From Bacillus cereus G9842 (GTDB taxonomy: Bacteria; Bacillota; Bacilli; Bacillales; Bacillaceae_G), in contig NC_011772.1 of the NCBI RefSeq assembly GCF_000021305.1, forward strand, positions 4,810,001-4,874,000: 64,000 nt of DNA, in the 5' to 3' direction. The translations under genes were made by a program, and so were the position numbers. The notes below the pieces were generated by a model, which did not search any database, had not been told where the DNA came from, and was given only the letters and a program-made list of their open reading frames with translations. Positions 53,349-61,700 of the stretch are shown here, piece after piece (the first letter of the stretch is position 1; each line of letters opens with the position of its first letter).

Positions 53349-54452
53349 TTGAATTACTTTTCTTATCTCTCCTCAGAAGAACGGCAAAATTTTTTCTATA
53401 AAGAACCTCTTAGTTTTTCAAAAAATATAGGAAAAGAACAACTAGCTTACGCACTAGGCGCTACACTATATACTCCTGGCACGAAAGAAACGATTGCGGA
53501 AGATATAATTAGAAAGAAACATGTGGATGCTACCTCAATTATTCTTTGTCTAGAGGACGCTATCAGCGATGAAGAAGTAAAACTTGCAGAGCAAAACATC
53601 GTCGTTCAAATACAGCAAATAGCCAACTTAGTCAGTGCCAACATACTAAATCAAGCAGACATCCCACTTCTTTTTATTAGAGTTCGACAGCCAAGTCAAA
53701 TGAAGACAATTGTTACTGAATTAGGTAGTGCTGTTCATTGTTTATGTGGTTTTGTCTTTCCAAAATTCACACCGATTAACGGAAAGACTTATATCGATCA
53801 GCTTGCATGTATAAACGAGTTATACTCATTATCGCTATATGGCATGCCGATTTTAGAATCACCAGAAATTATGTATAAGGAAACACGGGCAGAATCATTA
53901 TTACAAATAAAAGATTTACTAGATTCTTATCACGATTACATCTTAAATGTACGTATTGGTGCTACTGATTTTTCAAGTATATTTAGTATTCGGCGCAATA
54001 AATACACACCTATCTATCATATTACTGTTGTCCGTGATTGTATTTCAGACATTATTAACGTTTTCTCAAGGGCAACAAATGAATATATTATTTCAGGATG
54101 TGTATGGGAATATTTTTCTAATGATCATGAAGAAGGGCTCATTCAAGAGGTATCACTTGACCATGCAAATGGCTTAATCGGAAAGACAGTTATTCACCCA
54201 TCTCATATTAAAGTTGTACAGGCAATGCACATTGTCACAATGGAAGATTATTTAGATGCGAGGTCAATTTTACAAAATGCAGATACGTATAATGGAGTGC
54301 TAAAAAGCAGTTTTTCTAACAAAATGAATGAAGTAAAGCCGCATTATGGCTGGGCTCGCAAAACCATTTTAAAATCTAATATTTATGGGGTGCTACATGA
54401 AAACAAACAATTCACCGATCTCCTTATTACAAACGCAAAGCAACACGTATAA
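53349..54452 (+). CDS. HpcH/HpaI-type C-C bond lyase of a Ter-like operon
   Basis: A 367-residue TIM-barrel protein of the C-C_Bond_Lyase/CitE-like family. Visible are ATSIILCLEDAISDEEVK (about residues 57-74), LLFIRVRQPSQ, GFVFPKFTPI and the late VSLDHANGLIGKTVIHPSHI. This family occurs in operons tied to the Ter stress system. The reaction is not known. The start is TTG 53349 after AAGGTGGTGACAAT. It is the first gene of a four-gene operon. Confidence 0.88.
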   Translation: MNYFSYLSSEERQNFFYKEPLSFSKNIGKEQLAYALGATLYTPGTKETIAEDIIRKKHVDATSIILCLEDAISDEEVKLAEQNIVVQIQQIANLVSANILNQADIPLLFIRVRQPSQMKTIVTELGSAVHCLCGFVFPKFTPINGKTYIDQLACINELYSLSLYGMPILESPEIMYKETRAESLLQIKDLLDSYHDYILNVRIGATDFSSIFSIRRNKYTPIYHITVVRDCISDIINVFSRATNEYIISGCVWEYFSNDHEEGLIQEVSLDHANGLIGKTVIHPSHIKVVQAMHIVTMEDYLDARSILQNADTYNGVLKSSFSNKMNEVKPHYGWARKTILKSNIYGVLHENKQFTDLLITNAKQHV

Positions 54453-55743
54453 CGTTTTAAATAATATACAAGTTCATGTAGAAGTACGTGATAATCCATA
54501 TAACTTAGCGCTAGACAATCTTTTTCAAATGGCTGCTAGAATAAATAAGAAACGTAGTTTTTTATTTGTGAGTACAATCCTTGGAAAGCATCTTCCTATT
54601 AAACCTGCAGTCTCTCTATCAAGTGGATTTGCTCTCGCTACAAGATATATGGAAATGCTACATAATACTTCTCATCCATTTCAAAAAGAAATTTTAAATC
54701 TCATTTCATTAGAAATTCATGAAATCCCAGAGGAAGTATTTCGTTATCAATATCCTCTGCAAGAAGAAGTTTTGTTCATCGGATTCGCTGAGACAGCGAC
54801 AGCACTTGGTCATTCTATGTTTCAATGCTTTCAAAATGCAAAGTATGTACATACAACTAGGGAATCGATACCCCACCTAGAATCTGTCATTACATTTGAG
54901 GAAGAACATTCTCATGCAACATCGCACCGTTGTTATGTGGATGAAAGCTTTTTTCAAAACAGCAATCCTATTGTTCTCGTAGATGATGAGATGACAACAG
55001 GAAAAACAGCATTAAATATTATTAGATCGATTCAAAATAAATTCCCACGAGAAGAATATATTATTGCTTCTTTATTAGACTGGCGTTCTCATACTAATAG
55101 AAGACAATTTAAACAATTAGAAGACGAACTTCAAATTAAGATTCATGTTATTTCTTTATTAGAAGGCAGTATTCATACAACTGGCCAACCATTGAATATT
55201 GCCAAAACAGATATTCAAATTGAAGAAACAAAACCTGATTTCAAAAAACATACCCTTACCTGCCCAAAATTACCCTATACATCAAATTATATAAAATATA
55301 CTGGGCGATTTGGCATTTCAGCATATGAACAACAGCACATTCATTCTTTCGCTCAAGAAGCAGGAAAAACTTTAAAAAGAGAAAGAATTGGAAAACGAAC
55401 ACTCTGCCTCGGAACGGGTGAATTTATGTATATCCCAATGAAAATTGCTGCTGAAATGGGTGATAATATTTTATATCAATCTACAACAAGAAGCCCTATC
55501 CATCCTGTTTCAAATGATGTGAACTACGCCATTCATAATCATTTCTCATATCCAAGTCCTGAAGATTCTACTATTACAAATTACTTTTATAATATTTCAC
55601 CTCATGATTACGATGAAGTATTTGTTTTTATTGAACGTGATTTAGGAGAAGAAGCCCTATCTCCTCTTCTACAGCAGTTACAAACAGTTATTCCTTTTAT
55701 TCATATCGTCTCATTTTCAAATAGCATAGAAAAGGAAGGTTGA
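54397..55743 (+). CDS. Phosphoribosyltransferase with C-terminal TRSP domain
   Basis: A 448-residue protein. The N-terminal half is a phosphoribosyltransferase: GFAETATALGHSMF and the PRPP loop VLVDDEMTTGKTALN (about residues 193-207). The C-terminal half is the TRSP domain, with STTRSP at about residues 362-367 and the GTGEFMYIPMKIA entry. PRTase_2-TRSP fusions are found in Ter-associated biosynthetic operons proposed to make a nucleoside-like product. ATG 54397 has GGGGTG upstream; its frame overlaps the lyase gene by 56 bases. Confidence 0.9.
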   Translation: MKTNNSPISLLQTQSNTYNVLNNIQVHVEVRDNPYNLALDNLFQMAARINKKRSFLFVSTILGKHLPIKPAVSLSSGFALATRYMEMLHNTSHPFQKEILNLISLEIHEIPEEVFRYQYPLQEEVLFIGFAETATALGHSMFQCFQNAKYVHTTRESIPHLESVITFEEEHSHATSHRCYVDESFFQNSNPIVLVDDEMTTGKTALNIIRSIQNKFPREEYIIASLLDWRSHTNRRQFKQLEDELQIKIHVISLLEGSIHTTGQPLNIAKTDIQIEETKPDFKKHTLTCPKLPYTSNYIKYTGRFGISAYEQQHIHSFAQEAGKTLKRERIGKRTLCLGTGEFMYIPMKIAAEMGDNILYQSTTRSPIHPVSNDVNYAIHNHFSYPSPEDSTITNYFYNISPHDYDEVFVFIERDLGEEALSPLLQQLQTVIPFIHIVSFSNSIEKEG

Positions 55744-55748
55744 TAATT

Positions 55749-56861
55749 ATGGTAAAAGTAAATTCTCACATTAGTAGTTATGATCCAAATGATGCTATTT
55801 TTCTATTAAAAGATATTAGTGATTTAATGAAAGAAAGTTCCACAGAAACTAGAGAACAAGCAATTCAAGCTGGCACACATTATTCTGAAATGTTACCAAT
55901 GGAATATAAACCATCTAAAGCGTATATGGATTTATTCTTTTCTTCTCTGCAACAATACAAACACAAACTAGCCATCGCTGTTGGAGTTGTCGCCGAACAA
56001 ATTATACAGACTAAAGGAACTAACCTTGTCCTCGTTTCATTAGCTCGTGCTGGTACACCTATTGGCATTCTTATAAAACGCTACATACGCTATCAATACA
56101 ACCTTGATGTACCTCACTATTGTATTTCTATTGTTCGCGGACGCGGTATTGATGAAAATGCACTCCATTATATTTTGGAACATCACCCTAAAGAAACAAT
56201 TCAATTCATTGATGGATGGACTGGGAAAGGTGCAATAAAAAAAGAATTAGAATATGCAGTACACACATTTAACGAACGAAATAATACACACATTTCTCAT
56301 TGTATGGCTGTGCTTGCTGATCCCGGTTACTGTACTTCAATTTACGGTACACGTGAAGATTTTCTTATTCCTAGCGCTTGCTTAAATGCAACCGTCTCTG
56401 GACTCATTAGCCGCACTGTACTAAATAATACCTATATTGGTCCAAATGATTTTCATGGTGTTAAATATTATAAAGAGCTAGAACAAGAAGACTTATCAAA
56501 TTTCTTCGTTGATGAGGTGACAGATTTATTCCCTTCTGTTCATTCTCATATAGATAATCAATTACGTTATATTACTTCAACTTACACTGATCCCTCTTGG
56601 CAAGGATTAAAAGATATACAGTCTATCCAAAGTCACTTTGAAATTGACGATATTAACTTAATCAAACCAGGAGTCGGCGAAACAACTCGCGTATTACTCC
56701 GGAGAATACCGTGGAAAATTTTAATATGTAAGCAAAACAATCCCGATTTAAAGCATATTTTACTTCTCGCTAAAGAAAAGAATGTCCCTATTGAAATCTA
56801 TGAGAATATGACTTATTCATGTTGCGGGCTCATTAAGCCTCTTAGGAGGGAAACGTTATGA
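55749..56861 (+). CDS. StiP / PRTase-like protein of the Ter-type operon
   Basis: A 370-residue protein of the StiP family, which is described as cysteine protease-like or as a second phosphoribosyltransferase fold. SLARAGTPIGILIKRYI and FIDGWTGKGAIKKEL (a PRPP-loop-like D-G-x-TGKG) are visible, and a Cys pair lies near CMAVLADPGYCTSIYG. Which activity applies is not settled by sequence. ATG 55749 lies five bases after the previous stop, behind AAGGAAGG. Confidence 0.87.
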   Translation: MVKVNSHISSYDPNDAIFLLKDISDLMKESSTETREQAIQAGTHYSEMLPMEYKPSKAYMDLFFSSLQQYKHKLAIAVGVVAEQIIQTKGTNLVLVSLARAGTPIGILIKRYIRYQYNLDVPHYCISIVRGRGIDENALHYILEHHPKETIQFIDGWTGKGAIKKELEYAVHTFNERNNTHISHCMAVLADPGYCTSIYGTREDFLIPSACLNATVSGLISRTVLNNTYIGPNDFHGVKYYKELEQEDLSNFFVDEVTDLFPSVHSHIDNQLRYITSTYTDPSWQGLKDIQSIQSHFEIDDINLIKPGVGETTRVLLRRIPWKILICKQNNPDLKHILLLAKEKNVPIEIYENMTYSCCGLIKPLRRETL

Positions 56862-57673
56862 TTTTCGCCAGTGATCTTGATCAAACGCTTATTTATTCCC
56901 GGAAATCGTTTCGTGCCCCTATAGAAGATGAATCAATTCAACTCATTGAAACTTTAGATGGGAAAGAAATTTCTTTCATATCACATAAAACCATTTCACT
57001 ACTAAAAAAATTACAACTGCACTCACATTTCATCCCAGTTACAACAAGAACTATTGAGCAGTTTCAGCGTATTACTTTATTCCAAAACGAAATCATTCCC
57101 GAATACGCCATTACAAGTAACGGCGGTAATATCCTTCATAACGGTAAACAAGATGGTACTTGGAACAGGACAGTAAAAGAAAGACTATCGGTTGAATGTA
57201 TAGAGAGAAACGACATACTAAAGGAATTTGGACAAATTGCTCATAAAGATTGGGTTATATCACAAAAAACAGCCGATGATCTATTCCATTATTGCATCAT
57301 TAAACGGGAGAACATTCCTTATGATGAATTATCATCCTTCACTTCCTGGTTAGACAAACAAGGCTGGAATCATTCACTTCAAGGTAGGAAGCTATACTTT
57401 GTACCAAAACCAATTAACAAATGGGATGCCGTGCAATATATAAAAGAAATTTTGCAAATAGATACGATTATTACAGCTGGGGATTCTTTACTTGATTTAT
57501 GCATGCTTGAAAAGGCGAACCATGCCTTCGCACCACTTCATGGTGAGTTAGGAGCAATGCATGATAACTTACAATCCTATATTTTAAAAACAGACGCAAT
57601 CGGCATATATGCCGCAGAAGAAATCGTAAATAAATCACTTCAAATTATTCACAGTTCATTACCTACCTCATGA
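56858..57673 (+). CDS. HAD-family hydrolase of the Ter-type operon
   Basis: A 271-residue HAD phosphatase: FASDLDQTLIY (D6 and D8, the nucleophile and acid), the middle ITSNGGNIL, and the Mg2+ motif TAGDSLLDLCML near residue 206. It probably dephosphorylates the operon's product, an inference from the proposed pathway. Its ATG overlaps the stop of the previous gene by four bases, and AGGAGGGAAACGTT is the ribosome site. It is the last gene; a terminator follows after about 150 bases. Confidence 0.9.
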   Translation: MIFASDLDQTLIYSRKSFRAPIEDESIQLIETLDGKEISFISHKTISLLKKLQLHSHFIPVTTRTIEQFQRITLFQNEIIPEYAITSNGGNILHNGKQDGTWNRTVKERLSVECIERNDILKEFGQIAHKDWVISQKTADDLFHYCIIKRENIPYDELSSFTSWLDKQGWNHSLQGRKLYFVPKPINKWDAVQYIKEILQIDTIITAGDSLLDLCMLEKANHAFAPLHGELGAMHDNLQSYILKTDAIGIYAAEEIVNKSLQIIHSSLPTS

Positions 57674-57825
57674 TTAAAATATGCACAATTGCATACGCAC
57701 CACAATTAAACAAATGGTACAATTTATTTGAATCGCTGTTGCTACACTTCTTGATTAAAGAAAAGGCGCTAACACGGAAATTAGCGTCTTATCAACCTCA
57801 AGCAATTGGCACATTTTGTCATCTT

Positions 57826-57855
57826 AAAAGACACTCGAAAGAGTGTCTTTTTTTC
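57826..57855 (+). terminator. terminator of the Ter-type operon
   Basis: AAAAGACACTC / GAGTGTCTTTT with GAAA loop, then TTTTCTAT. It lies inside a short ORF (57670-57891) that I therefore reject as a gene. Confidence 0.9.
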
Positions 57856-57960
57856 TATATCCCACAAGGACTTACTCATTTCAAAGTATAAATACATAAA
57901 ATAATGTAAATCATTACAAGCATGAATCACTTTCTAAAAGTTATAAAGTAGATTCAAAAT

Positions 57961-57992
57961 AAAAAAGCACTCTTAACTAGAGTGCTTTTTAC
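57961..57992 (+). terminator. hairpin terminator before the 28-residue peptide gene
   Basis: AAGCACTCT / AGAGTGCTT with a 5-nt loop, then TTTACTTT. It follows the previous terminator by 100 bases, so a second small transcript or a backup stop may exist. Confidence 0.8.
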
Positions 57993-58015
57993 TTTCAAAC
58001 AAGGAGGCTACATAT

Positions 58016-58102
58016 ATGGATAGCACTCTCGTATTTAACTTCGGCATTGGTCTTGTCATTATTTTATTTGTCTTCTTTGTACTTTGTATGAGCGGGGTAT
58101 AA
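58016..58102 (+). CDS. Tiny membrane peptide, 28 residues
   Basis: ATG 58016 lies 8 bases after a perfect AAGGAGG. The peptide is almost one membrane helix: MDSTLVFNFGIG, then LVIILFVFFVLC and MSGV. Its size and shape resemble the small hydrophobic sporulation or membrane peptides (YjcZ-like) of Bacillus, but no known signature is present. It is too short for usual gene-finding. The strong ribosome site is the main support. Confidence 0.6.
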   Translation: MDSTLVFNFGIGLVIILFVFFVLCMSGV

Positions 58103-58225
58103 AAAGGCGATTTTTGAGCGTCTTTTTATACATATGTATTACTTGACTTCCATAAAAGGAGTAACCATAATGGTTACATATATACAAATAACTATTCACA
58201 TATCCACAAAATAGGAGGAAGAACA

Positions 58226-58807
58226 ATGAAACATGTAATCGTTTATGCACACCCAAATACAGAAAGCTTCAACCATGCAATTTTAGAAACGGTAAAAAGT
58301 GAATTAGAAGAAAAAGGTCATGAAGTACGCGTTCGCGATCTATACGAATTAAACTTCAATCCAGTATTAGGCGCTTCCGATTTCATCTCATTTTCTCAAG
58401 GAAACACACCAGAAGATATTAAAGAAGAGCAAGAGCATATCTCTTGGGCTGATAGCATTACATTCATTTATCCAGTTTGGTGGGCGGGACTTCCTGCTAT
58501 TTTAAAAGGATACGTTGACCGTGTATTTAGCCACGGCTTTGCTTATGCTTATGGTGAAAAAGGCATTGAAAAGTTATTAAGCGGTAAAAAAGGATTGTTA
58601 TTATCTACAATGGGCAATACGAAAGAAGCATACACAGCAGGCGGGATGTTTGACGCAATGAAGAAAACAGTGGATGTTGGTATTTTTGAATTTACAGGCA
58701 TTGAAACAATTGAGCACACATTCTATACGAGTGTCCCTTCTGTGGATGATGGTGTGCGTAAACAATATCTTGAAGAAGTTAAAGATGTTGTGAATCGTGC
58801 GTTTTAA
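58226..58807 (+). CDS. Flavodoxin-fold NAD(P)H:quinone oxidoreductase
   Basis: A 193-residue flavodoxin-fold protein: N-terminal FMN loop YAHPNTESFNHAI (about residues 7-19), FIYPVWWAGLPAILKGYVDRV (about 79-99) and the LSTMGNTKEAY loop. It belongs to the NQO1/KefF/MdaB family, which reduces quinones or nitro compounds with two electrons. The ATG follows AATAGGAGGAAGAACA. It is a single gene, ended by a bidirectional terminator. Confidence 0.9.
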   Translation: MKHVIVYAHPNTESFNHAILETVKSELEEKGHEVRVRDLYELNFNPVLGASDFISFSQGNTPEDIKEEQEHISWADSITFIYPVWWAGLPAILKGYVDRVFSHGFAYAYGEKGIEKLLSGKKGLLLSTMGNTKEAYTAGGMFDAMKKTVDVGIFEFTGIETIEHTFYTSVPSVDDGVRKQYLEEVKDVVNRAF

Positions 58808-58844
58808 TAAAAAAACTCCGGTTGTTAACCGGAGTTTTTTTATT
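58808..58844. terminator. bidirectional terminator
   Basis: AAAAAAACTCCGGTT / AACCGGAGTTTTTTT with a short GTT-type loop between convergent genes. Confidence 0.9.
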
Positions 58845-59370
58845 TCATCATTAATTTCGGAATATATCTTTGAAGAACGCTTTCTAATTCATTCATATCT
58901 TCCTGTCTAATAAGTAAATTTACATTGTCATTCATTTTTTCTCGCCCGCGATATAAAAATATATTTTCTTTTGGATTTTCCCATGTTGATGTTTTATAGC
59001 CTTTTAATTCTTCGTATGAATAAAAGTTTAATCCGTCTACTACACCTTTTTCATATATTTGTACACTTTTAATAAGATGGATAGCTATTAAAGTCATAAA
59101 ACAACTTGCTACAGCATGAATACCTAGCTGAATGAGAAACTGTTCAACAGTATCAATACCGCCACTTACGTACTGAGCACATATATACATACATTGTCCA
59201 ATGAAATATGCTGGTCCAAGTAATACAATCCAACGTCTTTTCACCCGAGGATACATTGCAATGCGTTTTCCTGCGCTTTTTTTCATTTCATTTATTTTAT
59301 ATATCTTCCATAGAACAAAAAACAAAACACATAATGTAAAAACAAACATAATACATGACATCCAGTACAC
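58840..59370 (-). CDS. Hypothetical membrane protein with PH-like C-terminal part
   Basis: A 176-residue protein with an N-terminal helix (residues 5-25), two more hydrophobic stretches (about 50-95) and a soluble C-terminal half with ALHLIKSVQIYEKGVVDGLNFYSYEELKGYK, reminiscent of DUF5673-type C-termini. The family is not sure. The start is GTG at 59370 after AAGGAGGAGTCAGC; an ATG seven codons upstream overlaps the ribosome site. Function is unknown. Confidence 0.65.
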   Translation of the reverse strand: MYWMSCIMFVFTLCVLFFVLWKIYKINEMKKSAGKRIAMYPRVKRRWIVLLGPAYFIGQCMYICAQYVSGGIDTVEQFLIQLGIHAVASCFMTLIAIHLIKSVQIYEKGVVDGLNFYSYEELKGYKTSTWENPKENIFLYRGREKMNDNVNLLIRQEDMNELESVLQRYIPKLMMK

Positions 59371-59442
59371 GCTGACTCCTCCTTGTATCATTACATATAA
59401 ATTTTACATTTTATATAACAACAGCGAATATGCAATTATGCA

Positions 59443-59524
59443 TAAAAAAACAGGCAACCTCTTCCGGCTGCCTGTAAATAGCAGGAATAAAAAAACTGTT
59501 CCAAAGTTTGGAACAGCTTTCTTC
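59443..59524 (-). terminator. two consecutive terminator hairpins after yutF
   Basis: The first, ending at 59520, is AACTGTTCCAAA / TTTGGAACAGCTT. The second, 59443-59477, is ACAGGCA...TGCCTGT followed by TTTTTTT on the minus strand. Both follow yutF and lie between it and the hypothetical membrane protein. Confidence 0.75.
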
Positions 59525-59525
59525 A

Positions 59526-60290
59526 TTACATCTTCTCAATCCACTCCGTCAAGTTATGCACAACTTGCGTTGGTTGTACTTCATATTCTGTTAACTTCTC
59601 CACAGTTGTGACTCCAGTGTGGACAAGAAGCGTATGCATACCAGCATTTACTCCCGCTAAAATGTCTGTATCATAGTTATCCCCAACCATTAATGCTTCA
59701 TCTTTTCCTATACCAAGAACTTTTAACGCTTGTTCCATGATGATTGATTCTGGTTTTCCGATAAAGATTGGATCCACACCTGTTGATACTGCTACAACTG
59801 ATGTTAATGAACCGTTACCTGGTAATAATCCTCGCTCAGTTGGGATTGCAATGTCTCCGTTCGTGGAAATAAATGTTGCGCCGTTACGCACAGCAAGACA
59901 CGCTTTTGCTAATTTTTCATATGTGATGTCACGATCTAAACCAACAACAACGAAATCAGGATTTTCATCCACAAGTTCAAATCCTTTTTCCACAAGTGCA
60001 TCGTGTAAGCCTTCTTCACCAATCATATATACAGTTGCATCTTGTTTACGTTCATAAATGAAGTTCGCAGTCGCCATACTCGTTGTGAATACTTGCTCCG
60101 CTTTCGCTGGAATATCGAAACGAACAAGCTTTTCTGCCACTTGTTCTGGTTTGCGAGTTGAGTTATTCGTAACGAATAAATATGGAATGCCGCGCTCTCC
60201 TAATGCTTTGACGAAGTCGCTTGCTTCTTCAATTTGTTCTTCCCCGCGATACATCGTACCGTCTAAGTCAATTAAGTAACCTTTATACAT
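59526..60290 (-). CDS. yutF: HAD-family phosphatase, NagD/YutF type
   Basis: A 254-residue HAD IIA phosphatase: nucleophile GYLIDLDGTMYRGEE (D9, D11), PYLFVTNNSTRKPE, the mid GKPESIIMEQA and the late GDNYDTDILAGVNAGM. Enzymes of this group hydrolyse p-nitrophenyl phosphate and small sugar or nucleoside monophosphates. The ATG follows AGGAGAGACATAATCG. It matches B. subtilis YutF in length and place. Confidence 0.92.
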   Translation of the reverse strand: MYKGYLIDLDGTMYRGEEQIEEASDFVKALGERGIPYLFVTNNSTRKPEQVAEKLVRFDIPAKAEQVFTTSMATANFIYERKQDATVYMIGEEGLHDALVEKGFELVDENPDFVVVGLDRDITYEKLAKACLAVRNGATFISTNGDIAIPTERGLLPGNGSLTSVVAVSTGVDPIFIGKPESIIMEQALKVLGIGKDEALMVGDNYDTDILAGVNAGMHTLLVHTGVTTVEKLTEYEVQPTQVVHNLTEWIEKM

Positions 60291-60363
60291 CGATTATGTC
60301 TCTCCTTTTATGCTAACGTTCTCACCTTATCATACCACTCTTATATTACCCGCTTTTCCAAAA

Positions 60364-60392
60364 GAAAAAAACGCTTTACCTTAAAGCGCCCC
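60364..60392 (-). terminator. terminator of the Cys-rich regulator gene
   Basis: CGCTTTA / TAAAGCG with AGG-type loop, then TTTTTTTC on the minus strand. Confidence 0.85.
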
Positions 60393-60399
60393 ATAACGT

Positions 60400-61032
60400 T
60401 CATTTTTTCTCTTTTATTTGGTAAGAACAACTACAATCGCCCTCGCACATGTTTGCTAGCGTTTTCACATCTGCGTTCGTAAATAAACGCTTATACATCT
60501 CTTTTTCATCTTTACATACTTGTGGGAATCTCTCTGCAATTTCTTTTAACGGACAGTTTTGTTTTTCAATTACGAAAGATTTCTCTCCATCTCTCTTTAT
60601 TTGAACCATATAACCATTTTTCTCTTGCATAGCTGCTATCTCTTGCACTTTATATGCTAAATTCTTTTGATTACTCACTCGCTTTTGCAACTGTTCTTCC
60701 ATACGCTTCGTTCTTTCTTTTAAAACATATTGAAGTATTTTTTCATCGCCCATCCGAGCTAAATCTTCTAGCATATCAATCGCAAATTGCTTATACTCTT
60801 TCGGGAATGTATCTTCTCCCTTTTCACTTAATCCATACAAATAAGTTGGTCTTCCGACATGTTGCCTTACCATCTTAGAATAAATGAGTCCATCTTTCTC
60901 AAGATTACTTAAATGTCTTCTGATTGCCATTTCTGTAATCTCTAAAACGTCAGCTAGTTCCGCTACTGTGTGCTCTCCCTTTACTTTCAACAATTGTACA
61001 ATCTCGTCTTTCGTAGTACGTGCTTCCCCCAT
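60400..61032 (-). CDS. SufR-like winged-helix regulator with cysteine cluster
   Basis: A 210-residue DNA-binding protein. Residues 5-75 form a DeoR/ArsR-like winged helix (VAELADVLEITEMAIRRHLSNLEKDGLI). The C-terminal half carries C160 and C173 (C-x12-C, CPLKEIAERFPQVC) and C196-x3-C200-x-C202 (MCEGDCSC). The C-x12-C spacing is the same as in cyanobacterial SufR, which senses Fe-S clusters. It could bind a 4Fe-4S cluster and control Fe-S genes. The ATG follows AGAAGGGTGAAGT. Confidence 0.85.
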   Translation of the reverse strand: MGEARTTKDEIVQLLKVKGEHTVAELADVLEITEMAIRRHLSNLEKDGLIYSKMVRQHVGRPTYLYGLSEKGEDTFPKEYKQFAIDMLEDLARMGDEKILQYVLKERTKRMEEQLQKRVSNQKNLAYKVQEIAAMQEKNGYMVQIKRDGEKSFVIEKQNCPLKEIAERFPQVCKDEKEMYKRLFTNADVKTLANMCEGDCSCSYQIKEKK

Positions 61033-61068
61033 ACTTCACCCTTCTCCCTTTTCTTTCTCACATACAAT

Positions 61069-61106
61069 ATAAGATCCCCAAAAGGCATTCTCTGGGGATC
61101 TTATAA
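61069..61106. other. 11-bp inverted repeat downstream of yutE
   Basis: ATAAGATCCCC and GGGGATCTTAT are exact inverse repeats around a 14-base loop (AAAAGGCATTCTCT). No clear T-run follows on either strand, so it is either a weak terminator for yutE or an mRNA stabiliser. Confidence 0.55.
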
Positions 61107-61112
61107 GCATAA

Positions 61113-61553
61113 TTATTCTGGTACAAATGCAGATACAGGTCCTAATTCCTTTTCTAAATAACTGCGAATATTTGCTGGGTATTTTTCTACCACTGCAATA
61201 TGTTTTTGAATCGTCTTATATAATTCATCATGATTCATTTGAATATAATCTTGCGTAAGCATTTTTCGAAGAAGGATAATTTCTTTCATCCCTTGTCCAT
61301 CTTCTTCACTTATCACTCGCTCATCCATTAAAATATCAATAATATCTTCATAGCTTCCTGGATCGCGCATAATAAATCCATCAATCATCGCATTTCCTAC
61401 ATCTAATACAGTATCAATAATAAGATGGGCTATGCGCTCTAATGCGTAAAATTCAAACTCGGTTTCATATATCTTTTTCTCTTGAAATGTACTTGTTGCT
61501 CGTTCTAAACATACTAGCATTTGTTCTATTTTCTTTCTGTCTACAAAATACAT
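61113..61553 (-). CDS. yutE: HepT-like DUF86 family protein (YutE)
   Basis: A 146-residue all-helical DUF86 protein: MYFVDRKKIEQML, ALERIAHLIIDTVLDVGNAMIDGFIMRDPGSYEDIIDIL. HepT-type RNase toxins need an R-x4-6-H motif; here the corresponding region reads LLRKMLTQDYIQMN and the histidine is missing, as in B. subtilis YutE. I doubt RNase activity. No MntA antitoxin gene lies beside it. ATG 61553 follows AGGTAGGTGACATTC. Confidence 0.87.
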   Translation of the reverse strand: MYFVDRKKIEQMLVCLERATSTFQEKKIYETEFEFYALERIAHLIIDTVLDVGNAMIDGFIMRDPGSYEDIIDILMDERVISEEDGQGMKEIILLRKMLTQDYIQMNHDELYKTIQKHIAVVEKYPANIRSYLEKELGPVSAFVPE

Positions 61554-61700
61554 GAATGTCACCTACCTGGAAATTAAAGCATTTACATTTTAATTGTAAC
61601 GCTTTCTTCTGAAAAAATCGACAATTTTTCGAATTCACCTTTTCTCCGTTATTTGTTATAGTTATATTTGTATGATTTTTGAAATTGGAGGAATGAAATC

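Noticed and set aside
57670..57891. 73-residue ORF overlapping the end of the HAD gene by four bases
   Set aside because: It contains the operon's terminator (57826-57855) and has no ribosome site of its own; the sequence looks random.
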